The position numbers and the translations under genes are program-made. A stretch of 64,000 nt of DNA from assembly GCF_050410775.1 (NCBI RefSeq), contig NZ_CP191229.1; one strand, written 5' to 3'. Below the pieces are notes generated by a model. The model ran no database searches. It saw nothing but the letters and a program-made list of their open reading frames with translations, and was not told the DNA's origin. Shown piece after piece: positions 17,338-24,253 of the stretch. The stretch comes from Erwinia sp050410775. Lineage in GTDB: Bacteria > Pseudomonadota > Gammaproteobacteria > Enterobacterales > Enterobacteriaceae. Position 1 is the first letter of the stretch; each line of letters begins with the position of its first letter.

Positions 17338-18006
17338 ATGAAACGGACTAAACAGATTAATCATGCCTCTTTTCGCAAGAACTGGAGCGCGCGCCATCTC
17401 ACTCCGGTCGCCCTCGCGGTCACGGCGGTATTTATGCTTGCCGGTTGCGAGAAAACCGACGAAACCGTTTCGCTCTACCAAAACGCGGATGACTGCACCA
17501 GCGCCAACCCTGGCAAAAGTGAACAGTGCACGACAGCGTATAACAATGCGCAAAAAGAAGCGGTGAAAACGGCCCCTAAATACGCCTCCCGCGAAGACTG
17601 TGTGGCGGAATTCGGTGAAGGCCAGTGCCAGCAGGCGCCAGCACAGGCCGGTGTGGGCAGCACTAATGCTGAAACCCAGCAGAGCGGCAGCTTCTGGATG
17701 CCGTTGATGGCGGGTTACATGATGGGCCGCATGATGGGCGGCGGCGCGGGCTTTGCTCAGCAGCCGCTGTTTACCTCGCGCGCGCCGGGCAGCCCGGCTA
17801 ACGGCAAATTCGTCGATGCGAGCGGTAAAAGCTTTGGCAACGCCACCTCAGGCCGCACCATGACCGTACCGAAAACGGCGCTGGCGCCCAAACCGGCGAC
17901 CACCAGCACCGTCACCCGCGGCGGCTTTGGTGAAAGCGTGGCAAAACAGACCAGCATGCAGCGCAGCAGCGCCGCCTCCGGCACCAGCCGCTCTTACGGA
18001 GGCTGA
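17338..18006 (+). CDS. ygiB: DUF1190 protein YgiB
   Basis: A 222-residue conserved protein, equal in length to E. coli YgiB. A hydrophobic segment ends in the lipobox-like MLAGC (Cys37), although the basic stretch before it is longer than in usual lipoproteins. A Met/Gly-rich segment (GYMMGRMMGGGAG) and a Ser/Thr-rich C terminus (RTMTVPKTA, TVTRGGFG) follow. The Met at 17338 is chosen from the alignment with YgiB; the upstream open frame is non-homologous. It lies seven bases before ygiC, so the two are likely cotranscribed with tolC. Function unknown; the tolC-ygiBC group is conserved. Confidence 0.92.
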   Translation: MKRTKQINHASFRKNWSARHLTPVALAVTAVFMLAGCEKTDETVSLYQNADDCTSANPGKSEQCTTAYNNAQKEAVKTAPKYASREDCVAEFGEGQCQQAPAQAGVGSTNAETQQSGSFWMPLMAGYMMGRMMGGGAGFAQQPLFTSRAPGSPANGKFVDASGKSFGNATSGRTMTVPKTALAPKPATTSTVTRGGFGESVAKQTSMQRSSAASGTSRSYGG

Positions 18007-18012
18007 CGGGTA

Positions 18013-19173
18013 ATGAAGCGACTACCCATAGTTGAACGCCCTGACTGGCAGGCAAAGGCAAACGAATACGGTTTCCGCTTTCATACCATGCATGGTGAGC
18101 CTTACTGGTGCGAGGATGCTTATTACCAGTTCACGCTGCAACAGGTGGAAACGCTGGAAGATGTCACCAGCGAGCTGCACCAGATGTGCTTGCAGGTGGT
18201 GGAGAAAGTGGTCAACAGCGAAGCGCTGCTCACCAAATTCCGCATTCCCAAACATACCTGGGACTTTGTCCGCACCTCCTGGAAAACCAGCCAGCCGTCG
18301 CTCTATTCACGTCTCGATCTTGCCTGGGACGGAGAGACGGATGCCAAACTGCTGGAAAATAATGCGGATACGCCAACCTCGCTGTATGAAGCGGCTTTCT
18401 TTCAGTGGATCTGGCTGGAAGATCAGCTCAAGGCCGGTAACCTGCCCGCCAACAGCGATCAGTTCAACAGCCTTCAGGAAAAGCTGATCGACCGTTTTGC
18501 CACGCTGCATCAGCAGCACGGCTTCAGCTGGATACATTTCGCCTGCTGCCGCGACACCGATGAAGATCGCGGTACGGTGCAGTATCTTCAGGACTGCGCG
18601 ACCGAAGCGGGTCTGCCCAGCGAATTCCTGTTTATTGACGAGATTGGGCTGGGTGAACGGGGTCAGTTTACCGACGTGCATGACCAGGTGATCGGCAATC
18701 TGTTCAAGCTCTACCCCTGGGAATTTATGCTGCGGGAGATTTTCTCCACCAAGCTGGAGGACGCCGGTGTACGCTGGCTGGAACCGGCCTGGAAAAGCAT
18801 TATCTCCAATAAAGCGCTGCTGCCGATGCTGTGGGAGATGTTCCCGAATCACCCCAATCTGCTGCCGGCCTGGTTTGCTGAAGACGACGTTCCGGCGATG
18901 GATAAGTACGTGGTCAAACCGCTGTTCTCACGGGAAGGGGCCAATATCCGCATCATGGAAAATGGTCAGGAGATCGCTCACGTTGACGGCCCTTATGGTG
19001 AAGAGGGAACGATCGTGCAGCAGTTCCATCCGCTGCCGGAATTTGGCGACAGCTATACGGTGATCGGCAGCTGGCTGATAGACGATCAGCCTGCCGGTAT
19101 CGGCCTGCGCGAAGATCGGGCGTTGATCACGCAGGATCTCTCCCGCTTCTATCCTCACGCCTTTATCGAATAA
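18013..19173 (+). CDS. ygiC: ATP-grasp glutathionylspermidine synthase-like protein YgiC
   Basis: A 386-residue protein of the glutathionylspermidine synthase C-terminal ATP-grasp family, without the amidase domain of Gss. Visible are WDGETDAKLLENNADTP near residue 100, EFLFIDEIGLGE, and the ATP-grasp strand KYVVKPLFSREGANI. E. coli YgiC has ATPase activity but no confirmed peptide-spermidine product, so a specific substrate should not be assumed. GGAGG at the end of ygiB serves as its ribosome-binding site. A terminator follows. Confidence 0.93.
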   Translation: MKRLPIVERPDWQAKANEYGFRFHTMHGEPYWCEDAYYQFTLQQVETLEDVTSELHQMCLQVVEKVVNSEALLTKFRIPKHTWDFVRTSWKTSQPSLYSRLDLAWDGETDAKLLENNADTPTSLYEAAFFQWIWLEDQLKAGNLPANSDQFNSLQEKLIDRFATLHQQHGFSWIHFACCRDTDEDRGTVQYLQDCATEAGLPSEFLFIDEIGLGERGQFTDVHDQVIGNLFKLYPWEFMLREIFSTKLEDAGVRWLEPAWKSIISNKALLPMLWEMFPNHPNLLPAWFAEDDVPAMDKYVVKPLFSREGANIRIMENGQEIAHVDGPYGEEGTIVQQFHPLPEFGDSYTVIGSWLIDDQPAGIGLREDRALITQDLSRFYPHAFIE

Positions 19174-19205
19174 TCGCCTGCTGGCGGCGGCTTATCGCTG
19201 TCGCC

Positions 19206-19228
19206 AGCCTGCAAGGACGCAGGCTTTT
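19206..19228 (+). terminator. Intrinsic terminator after ygiC
   Basis: AGCCTGC/GCAGGCT with a six-base loop followed by TTT, 33 bases beyond the ygiC stop. It ends the tolC-ygiB-ygiC transcript. Confidence 0.6.
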
Positions 19229-19262
19229 CCCCTCCGCACAGGTGATGTGCTCATCGCTTCAG

Positions 19263-20048
19263 CTAGCCAACCTGTACCGACAGCATACTCAGTGAGGCCA
19301 TCATCAGGCCATCGACCGGCACCGAGACTACTTCATCTTCTCTTCGCGCACCAAGCACGTAAAGCAACGGCAGATAGTGTTCCGGCGTCGGATTCGACAG
19401 CGCCGCGCCCTCATGCTGCATAAAATTGACCAATGGATGCTTTTCCACCGGCCCCTGCCATGCCAGATTATCGCGCACGTACTGGTTAAAGGAACGGGCC
19501 CATGCGTAAGGTTCCGGAGTGTCCTGCCAGCGTATCATGCGCAGATTGTGCACCACGTTACCGCTGGCGACGATCATTATCCCCTGCTCACGCAGCGCGG
19601 CGAGTTTACGCCCCAGGGCAAAATGCCAGGCAGGTGGCTGCCTGCTGTCCACGCTCAGCTGCACGACCGGAATATCCGCTTCCGGGTACATCTTAATCAG
19701 CACGCCCCATGAACCATGATCAAGCCCCCACGCCCGATCGAGCCGCACCTCCACCGGTGAAAGCAGCTCCGCGATTTGTGCCGCAACTTCGGGCGAGCCC
19801 GGTGCGGGATAGCGCGTATCGAACAGCGCCTGCGGGAAAGCGCCAAAGTCGTGAATGGTACGCGGCTGCGCCATCGCCGTTACCGCCGTCTCCGGGCCAT
19901 ACCAGTGTGCGGAAATTGCCAAAATCGCCCTGGGTCTCGGCAGAGTTTCGCCTAATTTCCGCCAGGTTTCGGTGAAAATATTCTCTTCCAGCGCGTTCAT
20001 TGGGCTGCCGTGGCCCAGAAACAGCGCTGGTATAGAAGTGTGACTCAT
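19263..20048 (-). CDS. ygiD: 4,5-DOPA extradiol dioxygenase-like protein YgiD
   Basis: A 261-residue member of the LigB/DODA extradiol dioxygenase family that can cleave L-DOPA to betalamic-acid-type seco-DOPA in vitro. The metal-ligand segments LFLGHGSPMNA, AISAHWYGPE and VVHNLRMI and the conserved KHPLVNFMQHEGA are visible. The natural substrate in enterobacteria is not established. It converges on ygiC and is divergent from zupT, with 192 bases between start codons. Confidence 0.92.
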   Translation of the reverse strand: MSHTSIPALFLGHGSPMNALEENIFTETWRKLGETLPRPRAILAISAHWYGPETAVTAMAQPRTIHDFGAFPQALFDTRYPAPGSPEVAAQIAELLSPVEVRLDRAWGLDHGSWGVLIKMYPEADIPVVQLSVDSRQPPAWHFALGRKLAALREQGIMIVASGNVVHNLRMIRWQDTPEPYAWARSFNQYVRDNLAWQGPVEKHPLVNFMQHEGAALSNPTPEHYLPLLYVLGARREDEVVSVPVDGLMMASLSMLSVQVG

Positions 20049-20240
20049 GGTGATTTTCCAGGGGGTTAGAAGTAATAAGCGTCAGGTTACGCGCTTTTAC
20101 CAGGCGAAGAACCCGGATAAGCATGATGAAGATCGTCAGGAAATTTGATGGTCTGGCCGACACTTCTTTACGCAACAGGGTGAAAATTTCTGCTAATTTA
20201 TAGCAAAGGCTATACTTTTTTCTTCGTCCGGGAGAAGAAC

Positions 20241-21008
20241 ATGTCCGTGCCGTTGCTACTGACCCTGCTTGCAGGTGGCGCCACTTTTATCGGCGCATTT
20301 TTAGGGATTATCGGGCGAAAGCCCTCCAACCGCCTGCTGGCTTTTGCGCTCGGCTTTGCGGCGGGTATTATGCTGCTGATCTCACTGATGGAGATGCTGC
20401 CCGCCGCTCTGCATGCGGAGGGGATGTCACCCGTGCTGGGCTACGGCATGTTCGTCGTGGGCCTGCTGGGCTACTTCGCACTTGACCGGCTGCTGCCGCA
20501 TCAGCATCCACAGGATCTGATGGCTCCCGCCATGCCGTCACATAACCTGCGCCGCACCGCGATTCTGCTTACGCTCGGGATCAGCCTGCATAACTTTCCG
20601 GAAGGCGTGGCGACGTATGTCACCGCCAGCAGCGATCTGGAGCTGGGACTGGGCATTGCGCTGGCCGTGGCCATCCACAATATTCCCGAAGGGTTAGCCG
20701 TGGCCGGGCCGATGTATGCCGCTACCGGTTCAAAGCGCAAAGCGCTTTTCTGGGCGGGCATTTCCGGGATGGCTGAGATTCTGGGCGGCGTGATGGCGTT
20801 TCTGATCCTGGGTCCAATACTCTCCCCGGTGGTGATGGGTGCCGTGATGGCTGCGGTAGCGGGAATTATGGTCGCCCTTTCCGTCGATGAGCTGATGCCA
20901 CTGGCGCGGGAGGTCGATCCGCATAACAATCCCAGCTATGGCGTTCTCTGCGGCATGGCGGTGATGGGGCTGAGCCTGACGCTGTTACAGAGCAGCGGCC
21001 TGAGCTGA
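20241..21008 (+). CDS. zupT: Zinc/divalent cation transporter ZupT
   Basis: A 255-residue ZIP-family importer for Zn(II) and other divalent metals in the inner membrane. Eight hydrophobic segments and the two metal-site motifs HNFPEG (about 115-120) and HNIPEG (about 150-155) are present. Length is within two residues of E. coli ZupT. The ribosome-binding site GGGAGAA precedes the ATG. No Zur box was recognised in the upstream interval. Confidence 0.95.
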   Translation: MSVPLLLTLLAGGATFIGAFLGIIGRKPSNRLLAFALGFAAGIMLLISLMEMLPAALHAEGMSPVLGYGMFVVGLLGYFALDRLLPHQHPQDLMAPAMPSHNLRRTAILLTLGISLHNFPEGVATYVTASSDLELGLGIALAVAIHNIPEGLAVAGPMYAATGSKRKALFWAGISGMAEILGGVMAFLILGPILSPVVMGAVMAAVAGIMVALSVDELMPLAREVDPHNNPSYGVLCGMAVMGLSLTLLQSSGLS

Positions 21009-21059
21009 CGCTTCGCGTCGCTATCCTGACGGGCCGCCTTACCCTGCGGCCCGGATTAC

Positions 21060-21102
21060 GCGCAATAAAAAACCGGACGTAAACGCCCGGTTTTTATTGC
21101 GC
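21060..21102. terminator. Bidirectional terminator between zupT and ribB
   Basis: GCGCAATAAAAA pairs with TTTTTATTGCGC and the inner ACCGG pairs with CCGGT, giving a long hairpin flanked by A and T runs. It can end both converging transcripts. Confidence 0.85.
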
Positions 21103-21113
21103 TAAGCCTGGCT

Positions 21114-21770
21114 TCAGCTTGCCTGGAGAGCTTCGTGGCTGCGACGGTACGCCACCAGATCCTCAATAGTGACCACTGGCATATTATGCTGCTTTGCAAA
21201 GACGATCGCTTCCGGCGCATGCGCCATTGTACCGTCGTCATTGGTCAGCTCGCAGAGGACGCCAGCGGGTTTAAAACCGGCAAGCGTCACCAGATCGATG
21301 GTCGCTTCAGTGTGTCCGCCGCGGGTCAGTACACCGCCGTCGCGGGCGCGCAGGGGAAAAACGTGGCCCGGACGGTTGAGATCGGCAGGCTTTGCGTTAT
21401 CAGCAATGGCGGCCCGGATCGTGGTGAGACGATCCTGTGCCGACACGCCGGTGGTCACGCCTTCGGCAGCTTCGATGGTCACGGTAAAGCCCGTGCCATA
21501 AGAGCTGGTGTTGTTCTCAACCATCATTGGCAGATCCAGCTGGAGACGGCGTTCGTCAGTCAGGCAGAGACACACGATACCGCTGCCGTGGCGAATGGTC
21601 AGCGCCATCTGCTCAACGGTCATCGTTTCAGCAGCGAAGATCATATCACCTTCGTTTTCACGATCTTCATCATCCAGCACCATCACGCCACGGCCATCCC
21701 GCAGCGCAGCAATCGCCTGTTCCACGCGCTGTTCCGGCGTGCCAAATTCAGAAAGTAGCGTCTGATTCAT
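21114..21770 (-). CDS. ribB: 3,4-dihydroxy-2-butanone 4-phosphate synthase
   Basis: A 218-residue enzyme that converts ribulose 5-phosphate to the four-carbon riboflavin precursor. The acidic active-site loop DDEDRENEGDM, the segment SSYGTGFTVTIEA and RGGHTEATIDL are intact. It is the stand-alone form without a RibA domain, as in E. coli (217 residues). The frame stays open to 21980 only because it runs through the riboswitch; the Met at 21770, with AAGG upstream, is the true start. Expression is predicted to be shut down by FMN. Confidence 0.97.
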   Translation of the reverse strand: MNQTLLSEFGTPEQRVEQAIAALRDGRGVMVLDDEDRENEGDMIFAAETMTVEQMALTIRHGSGIVCLCLTDERRLQLDLPMMVENNTSSYGTGFTVTIEAAEGVTTGVSAQDRLTTIRAAIADNAKPADLNRPGHVFPLRARDGGVLTRGGHTEATIDLVTLAGFKPAGVLCELTNDDGTMAHAPEAIVFAKQHNMPVVTIEDLVAYRRSHEALQAS

Positions 21771-21837
21771 GGTAAATAAACCTTTATATGTATGGGTTAC
21801 CAGAATCAGGGCATGCTTAGGAGTGTCATTCAACGAC

Positions 21838-21872
21838 AAAAAATAACGGCAAGCGGGCACCACGGCCCGGCA
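21838..21872 (-). terminator. Expression-platform terminator of the ribB riboswitch
   Basis: CGGGC/GCCCG hairpin directly after the aptamer, followed by CTTGCCGTTATTTTTT on the minus strand. Layout is that of the E. coli ribB leader, whose terminated RNA is SroG; a short leader RNA of about 190 nt is expected here too. Confidence 0.6.
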
Positions 21873-21882
21873 GGATACGTCA

Positions 21883-22026
21883 CTCTCTCCCATCCGGACT
21901 TTAACCGTCGGCTCCGGAATCACGCCGGATCTGCTGACCTTCAGACCGGACGGCCTGAAGCGCTCGCGGGCTTTCGGCACAGCGCCGATTTACCGCCGGT
22001 GGGGAATTTCGCCCCGCCCTGAGAAT
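21883..22026 (-). ncRNA. FMN riboswitch (RFN element) of ribB
   Basis: Conserved RFN segments appear in order on the minus strand: TTCTCAGGGCGGGGCGAAAT, CCCCACCGGCGGTAA, GAAAGCCCGCGAGCGC, CAGCAGATCCGG, GATTCCGG and GCCGACGGTTAAAGTC, with closing GGATGGGAGAGAGTGACG. Nearly identical to the E. coli ribB aptamer. FMN binding is known to terminate transcription and block translation of ribB. Confidence 0.96.
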
Positions 22027-22039
22027 AAACATAGAGTTT

Positions 22040-22089
22040 GTGAATCGCCACTGAGGCTGAACCAGGGTACGCGCATAATGGCGATTCAC
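22040..22089. repeat. 11-bp inverted repeat upstream of the ribB leader
   Basis: GTGAATCGCCA and TGGCGATTCAC are perfect complements 28 bases apart, in the interval between the FMN riboswitch (minus) and ubiK (plus). It could be a protein-binding site or cruciform in the ribB promoter region; no regulator is suggested by the sequence. Confidence 0.4.
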
Positions 22090-22235
22090 CGACTAATATA
22101 GCGCCGATAAAAGGCCAGGGCAACGGACAAAAAGAGCGATATCCCCACCATTTTGCCGCTTTGGCGTTTTCGGGTTTATCCTTTCAGGTTATGGCATTAC
22201 ACTTACAGAAACTTTGCCGCTATCAGGAAGCCGCC

Positions 22236-22625
22236 ATGATCGATCCCAAAAAAATTGAACAACTCGCCCGTCAGGTTCATGAATCTATGCCAAAAGGCAT
22301 TCGCGAGTTTGGTGATGACGTCGAGAAAAAAATCCGTCAGACGTTGCAGTCTCAGCTGACGCGTCTGGATCTGGTGAACCGGGAAGAGTTTGATGTTCAG
22401 ACTCAGGTACTGCTGCGCACCCGTGAAAAACTGGCGACGCTGGAACAGCGTATTGCCGACCTGGAGAGCCGTAACCCGATGGCGGCCGCCCCGACAGCTC
22501 AAGCCAATCCAACAGCTCAGGCTAATCCAACAGCGCCGGGCAATGCGACCGCGCCGGTCACTACAGCAGCGCCGACAGCCCCGGTCACGCCAGCGGCGCC
22601 AATCGCGTCGGAAGAAAAGGAATAA
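22236..22625 (+). CDS. ubiK: Ubiquinone biosynthesis accessory factor UbiK
   Basis: Cytoplasmic accessory factor (DUF526) that works with UbiJ in the soluble ubiquinone-synthesis complex. Residues 1-85 (MIDPKKIEQLARQVHESMPK ... REKLATLEQRIADLESR) match E. coli YqiC/UbiK and include the trimerising coiled coil. The remaining 45 residues are an unusual Ala/Pro/Thr-rich tail with the repeat AQANPT, making the protein 129 residues against about 96-99 in E. coli. The tail has an exact-length 18-base tandem repeat at 22494-22529. The Met at 22236 is chosen by homology and has AGGAAG upstream. Confidence 0.94.
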   Translation: MIDPKKIEQLARQVHESMPKGIREFGDDVEKKIRQTLQSQLTRLDLVNREEFDVQTQVLLRTREKLATLEQRIADLESRNPMAAAPTAQANPTAQANPTAPGNATAPVTTAAPTAPVTPAAPIASEEKE

Positions 22626-22644
22626 GTTCCTTTATTTCACGATG

Positions 22645-22689
22645 ACTGCACCTCAAAACGGTGACCCGGGGGTTTATTTTGGGTGCAGT
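22645..22689. repeat. Long imperfect hairpin between ubiK and hldE
   Basis: ACTGCACC-T-CAAAA on the left pairs with TTTTG-GGTGCAGT on the right, a 13-pair stem with one bulge and an 18-base loop. It lies between converging genes, so it may terminate both, but no T-run follows the stem. The ends also faintly resemble the TGxACTGCACCC termini of some IS3-family elements, suggesting a remnant; this is speculation. Confidence 0.45.
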
Positions 22690-22698
22690 TCTACGCTA

Positions 22699-24126
22699 TC
22701 AGGCTTTTGACTGAATTGCTTTGATGATGTTGCTGGTCGAGATGCCATCTTCAAAGTTGAGGACGCGCACCTCGCCGCCGTTTGCCCACACCTCTTTGCT
22801 GCCCGCGATATCTTCCGGCTTATAGTCGCCGCCCTTCACCAGCAGATCCGGCAATACGCTGGCGATCAGGCGCTGTGGCGTATCTTCTTCAAAGGCCACA
22901 ACCCAGTCCACCGCTTCCAGCGCGCCCAGCACGATCATCCGGTTAACCAGCGGATTGACCGGGCGGGTTTCGCCTTTCAGACGTCTGGTGGAGGCGTCGC
23001 TGTTGACGGCCACGATCAGGCGATCGCCAAGCTTGCGGGCGTTCGCCAGGTAGGAGACGTGACCAGCATGCAGAATGTCGAAGCAGCCATTGGTCATCAC
23101 CACCTTTTCACCACGCTGTCTTGCCAGCGCCACGGCGGCGATAAGCTGCTCTTCATTCATCACGCCAAAACCCGACTCCGGACGTGCGCGGATAGCATTT
23201 TCCAGCTCAACCGTGGAGACCGTTGAGGTCCCCAGCTTGCCCACAACCACACCCGCCGCGGCATTCGCCAGGAAGCAGCTCTCTTCCAGCGTGTTCCCTG
23301 CCGCCAGCGCCGATGCCAGCACGCCGATCACCGTATCGCCAGCGCCGGTCACGTCGTACACTTCCTGCGCCTGAGTCGGCAGATGGAAAGGCGCCTTGCC
23401 CGGCTGAAGCAGCGTCATGCCATTTTCTGAACGGGTGACCAGCAGCGCAGAGAGCTCAAACTGCTGCATCAGCGCCATACCGCGTGAAACGATCTCCGCC
23501 TCGTCCTGACACTTACCCGCCACGGCTTCAAATTCAGAAAGGTTAGGCGTCAGGATCGTCGCGCCGCGATAGCGTTCGAAGTCGGTACCTTTGGGATCCA
23601 CCAGCACCGGGACCTTGGCCTGACGGGCGAGCTTGATCATCGTCTGCACGCTCGCCAGCGCGCCTTTCGCATAGTCGGAAAGCACCAGCGCGCCGCAAAC
23701 CGGCAGCGCCTGCAAAATACGCTGATGAAGCGGCTCAGGATCAACGCCCTCAAAGCCCTCTTCGAAATCCAGACGGATCAGCTGCTGATTGCGGGAAAGG
23801 ATGCGCAGCTTGGTGATAGTAGGATGGGTGGAGACGGAGACAAAATCACACTGCACGTTAACGCCGCTCAGGGAGGCATCCAGTGCGCGCGCCGCATCAT
23901 CGTTGCCGGTCAGGCCCACCAGACGGACCGCCGCGCCCAGCGACGCAATGTTCATCGCCACGTTAGCCGCGCCGCCAGGGCGCTCCTCAACGTTATCCAC
24001 CTTCACCACCGGCACCGGCGCTTCAGGAGAGATGCGGCTGGTTGGGCCGTACCAGTAGCGATCCAGCATCACGTCGCCAACAACCAGAACACCCGCACGG
24101 TTAAAATCGGGCAGCGTAATTTTCAT
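22699..24126 (-). CDS. hldE: Bifunctional heptose 7-phosphate kinase / heptose 1-phosphate adenylyltransferase
   Basis: A 475-residue fusion that makes ADP-D-glycero-beta-D-manno-heptose precursors for the LPS inner core. Residues 1-330 are a PfkB/ribokinase domain with RPGGAANVAMN and the anion-hole DVTGAGDT. Residues about 340-475 are a cytidylyltransferase-like domain with the nucleotide motif DILHAGHVSYL and VNSDASTRRLKG. A GTG nine bases upstream is open, but AGGAG abuts it, while it is correctly spaced from the ATG at 24126 (MKITLPDF, as in E. coli). glnE precedes it on the same strand, matching the E. coli order. Confidence 0.96.
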   Translation of the reverse strand: MKITLPDFNRAGVLVVGDVMLDRYWYGPTSRISPEAPVPVVKVDNVEERPGGAANVAMNIASLGAAVRLVGLTGNDDAARALDASLSGVNVQCDFVSVSTHPTITKLRILSRNQQLIRLDFEEGFEGVDPEPLHQRILQALPVCGALVLSDYAKGALASVQTMIKLARQAKVPVLVDPKGTDFERYRGATILTPNLSEFEAVAGKCQDEAEIVSRGMALMQQFELSALLVTRSENGMTLLQPGKAPFHLPTQAQEVYDVTGAGDTVIGVLASALAAGNTLEESCFLANAAAGVVVGKLGTSTVSTVELENAIRARPESGFGVMNEEQLIAAVALARQRGEKVVMTNGCFDILHAGHVSYLANARKLGDRLIVAVNSDASTRRLKGETRPVNPLVNRMIVLGALEAVDWVVAFEEDTPQRLIASVLPDLLVKGGDYKPEDIAGSKEVWANGGEVRVLNFEDGISTSNIIKAIQSKA

Positions 24127-24253
24127 TCCAGACACTCCTGGCCTAAGTCAAAATTAGTGCGCGCGATAATAGCATAAGCTGCTGACCGCGCACATTTCCC
24201 CGTTGTGTTTGCGAGCGGCCCTTCAGGATGGCGCGCATCATGCTGAGGTATCA

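Noticed and set aside
19720..20175. 151-codon minus-strand frame overlapping ygiD
   Set aside because: Out of frame with the well-supported ygiD, overlaps its first half, no recognised domain.
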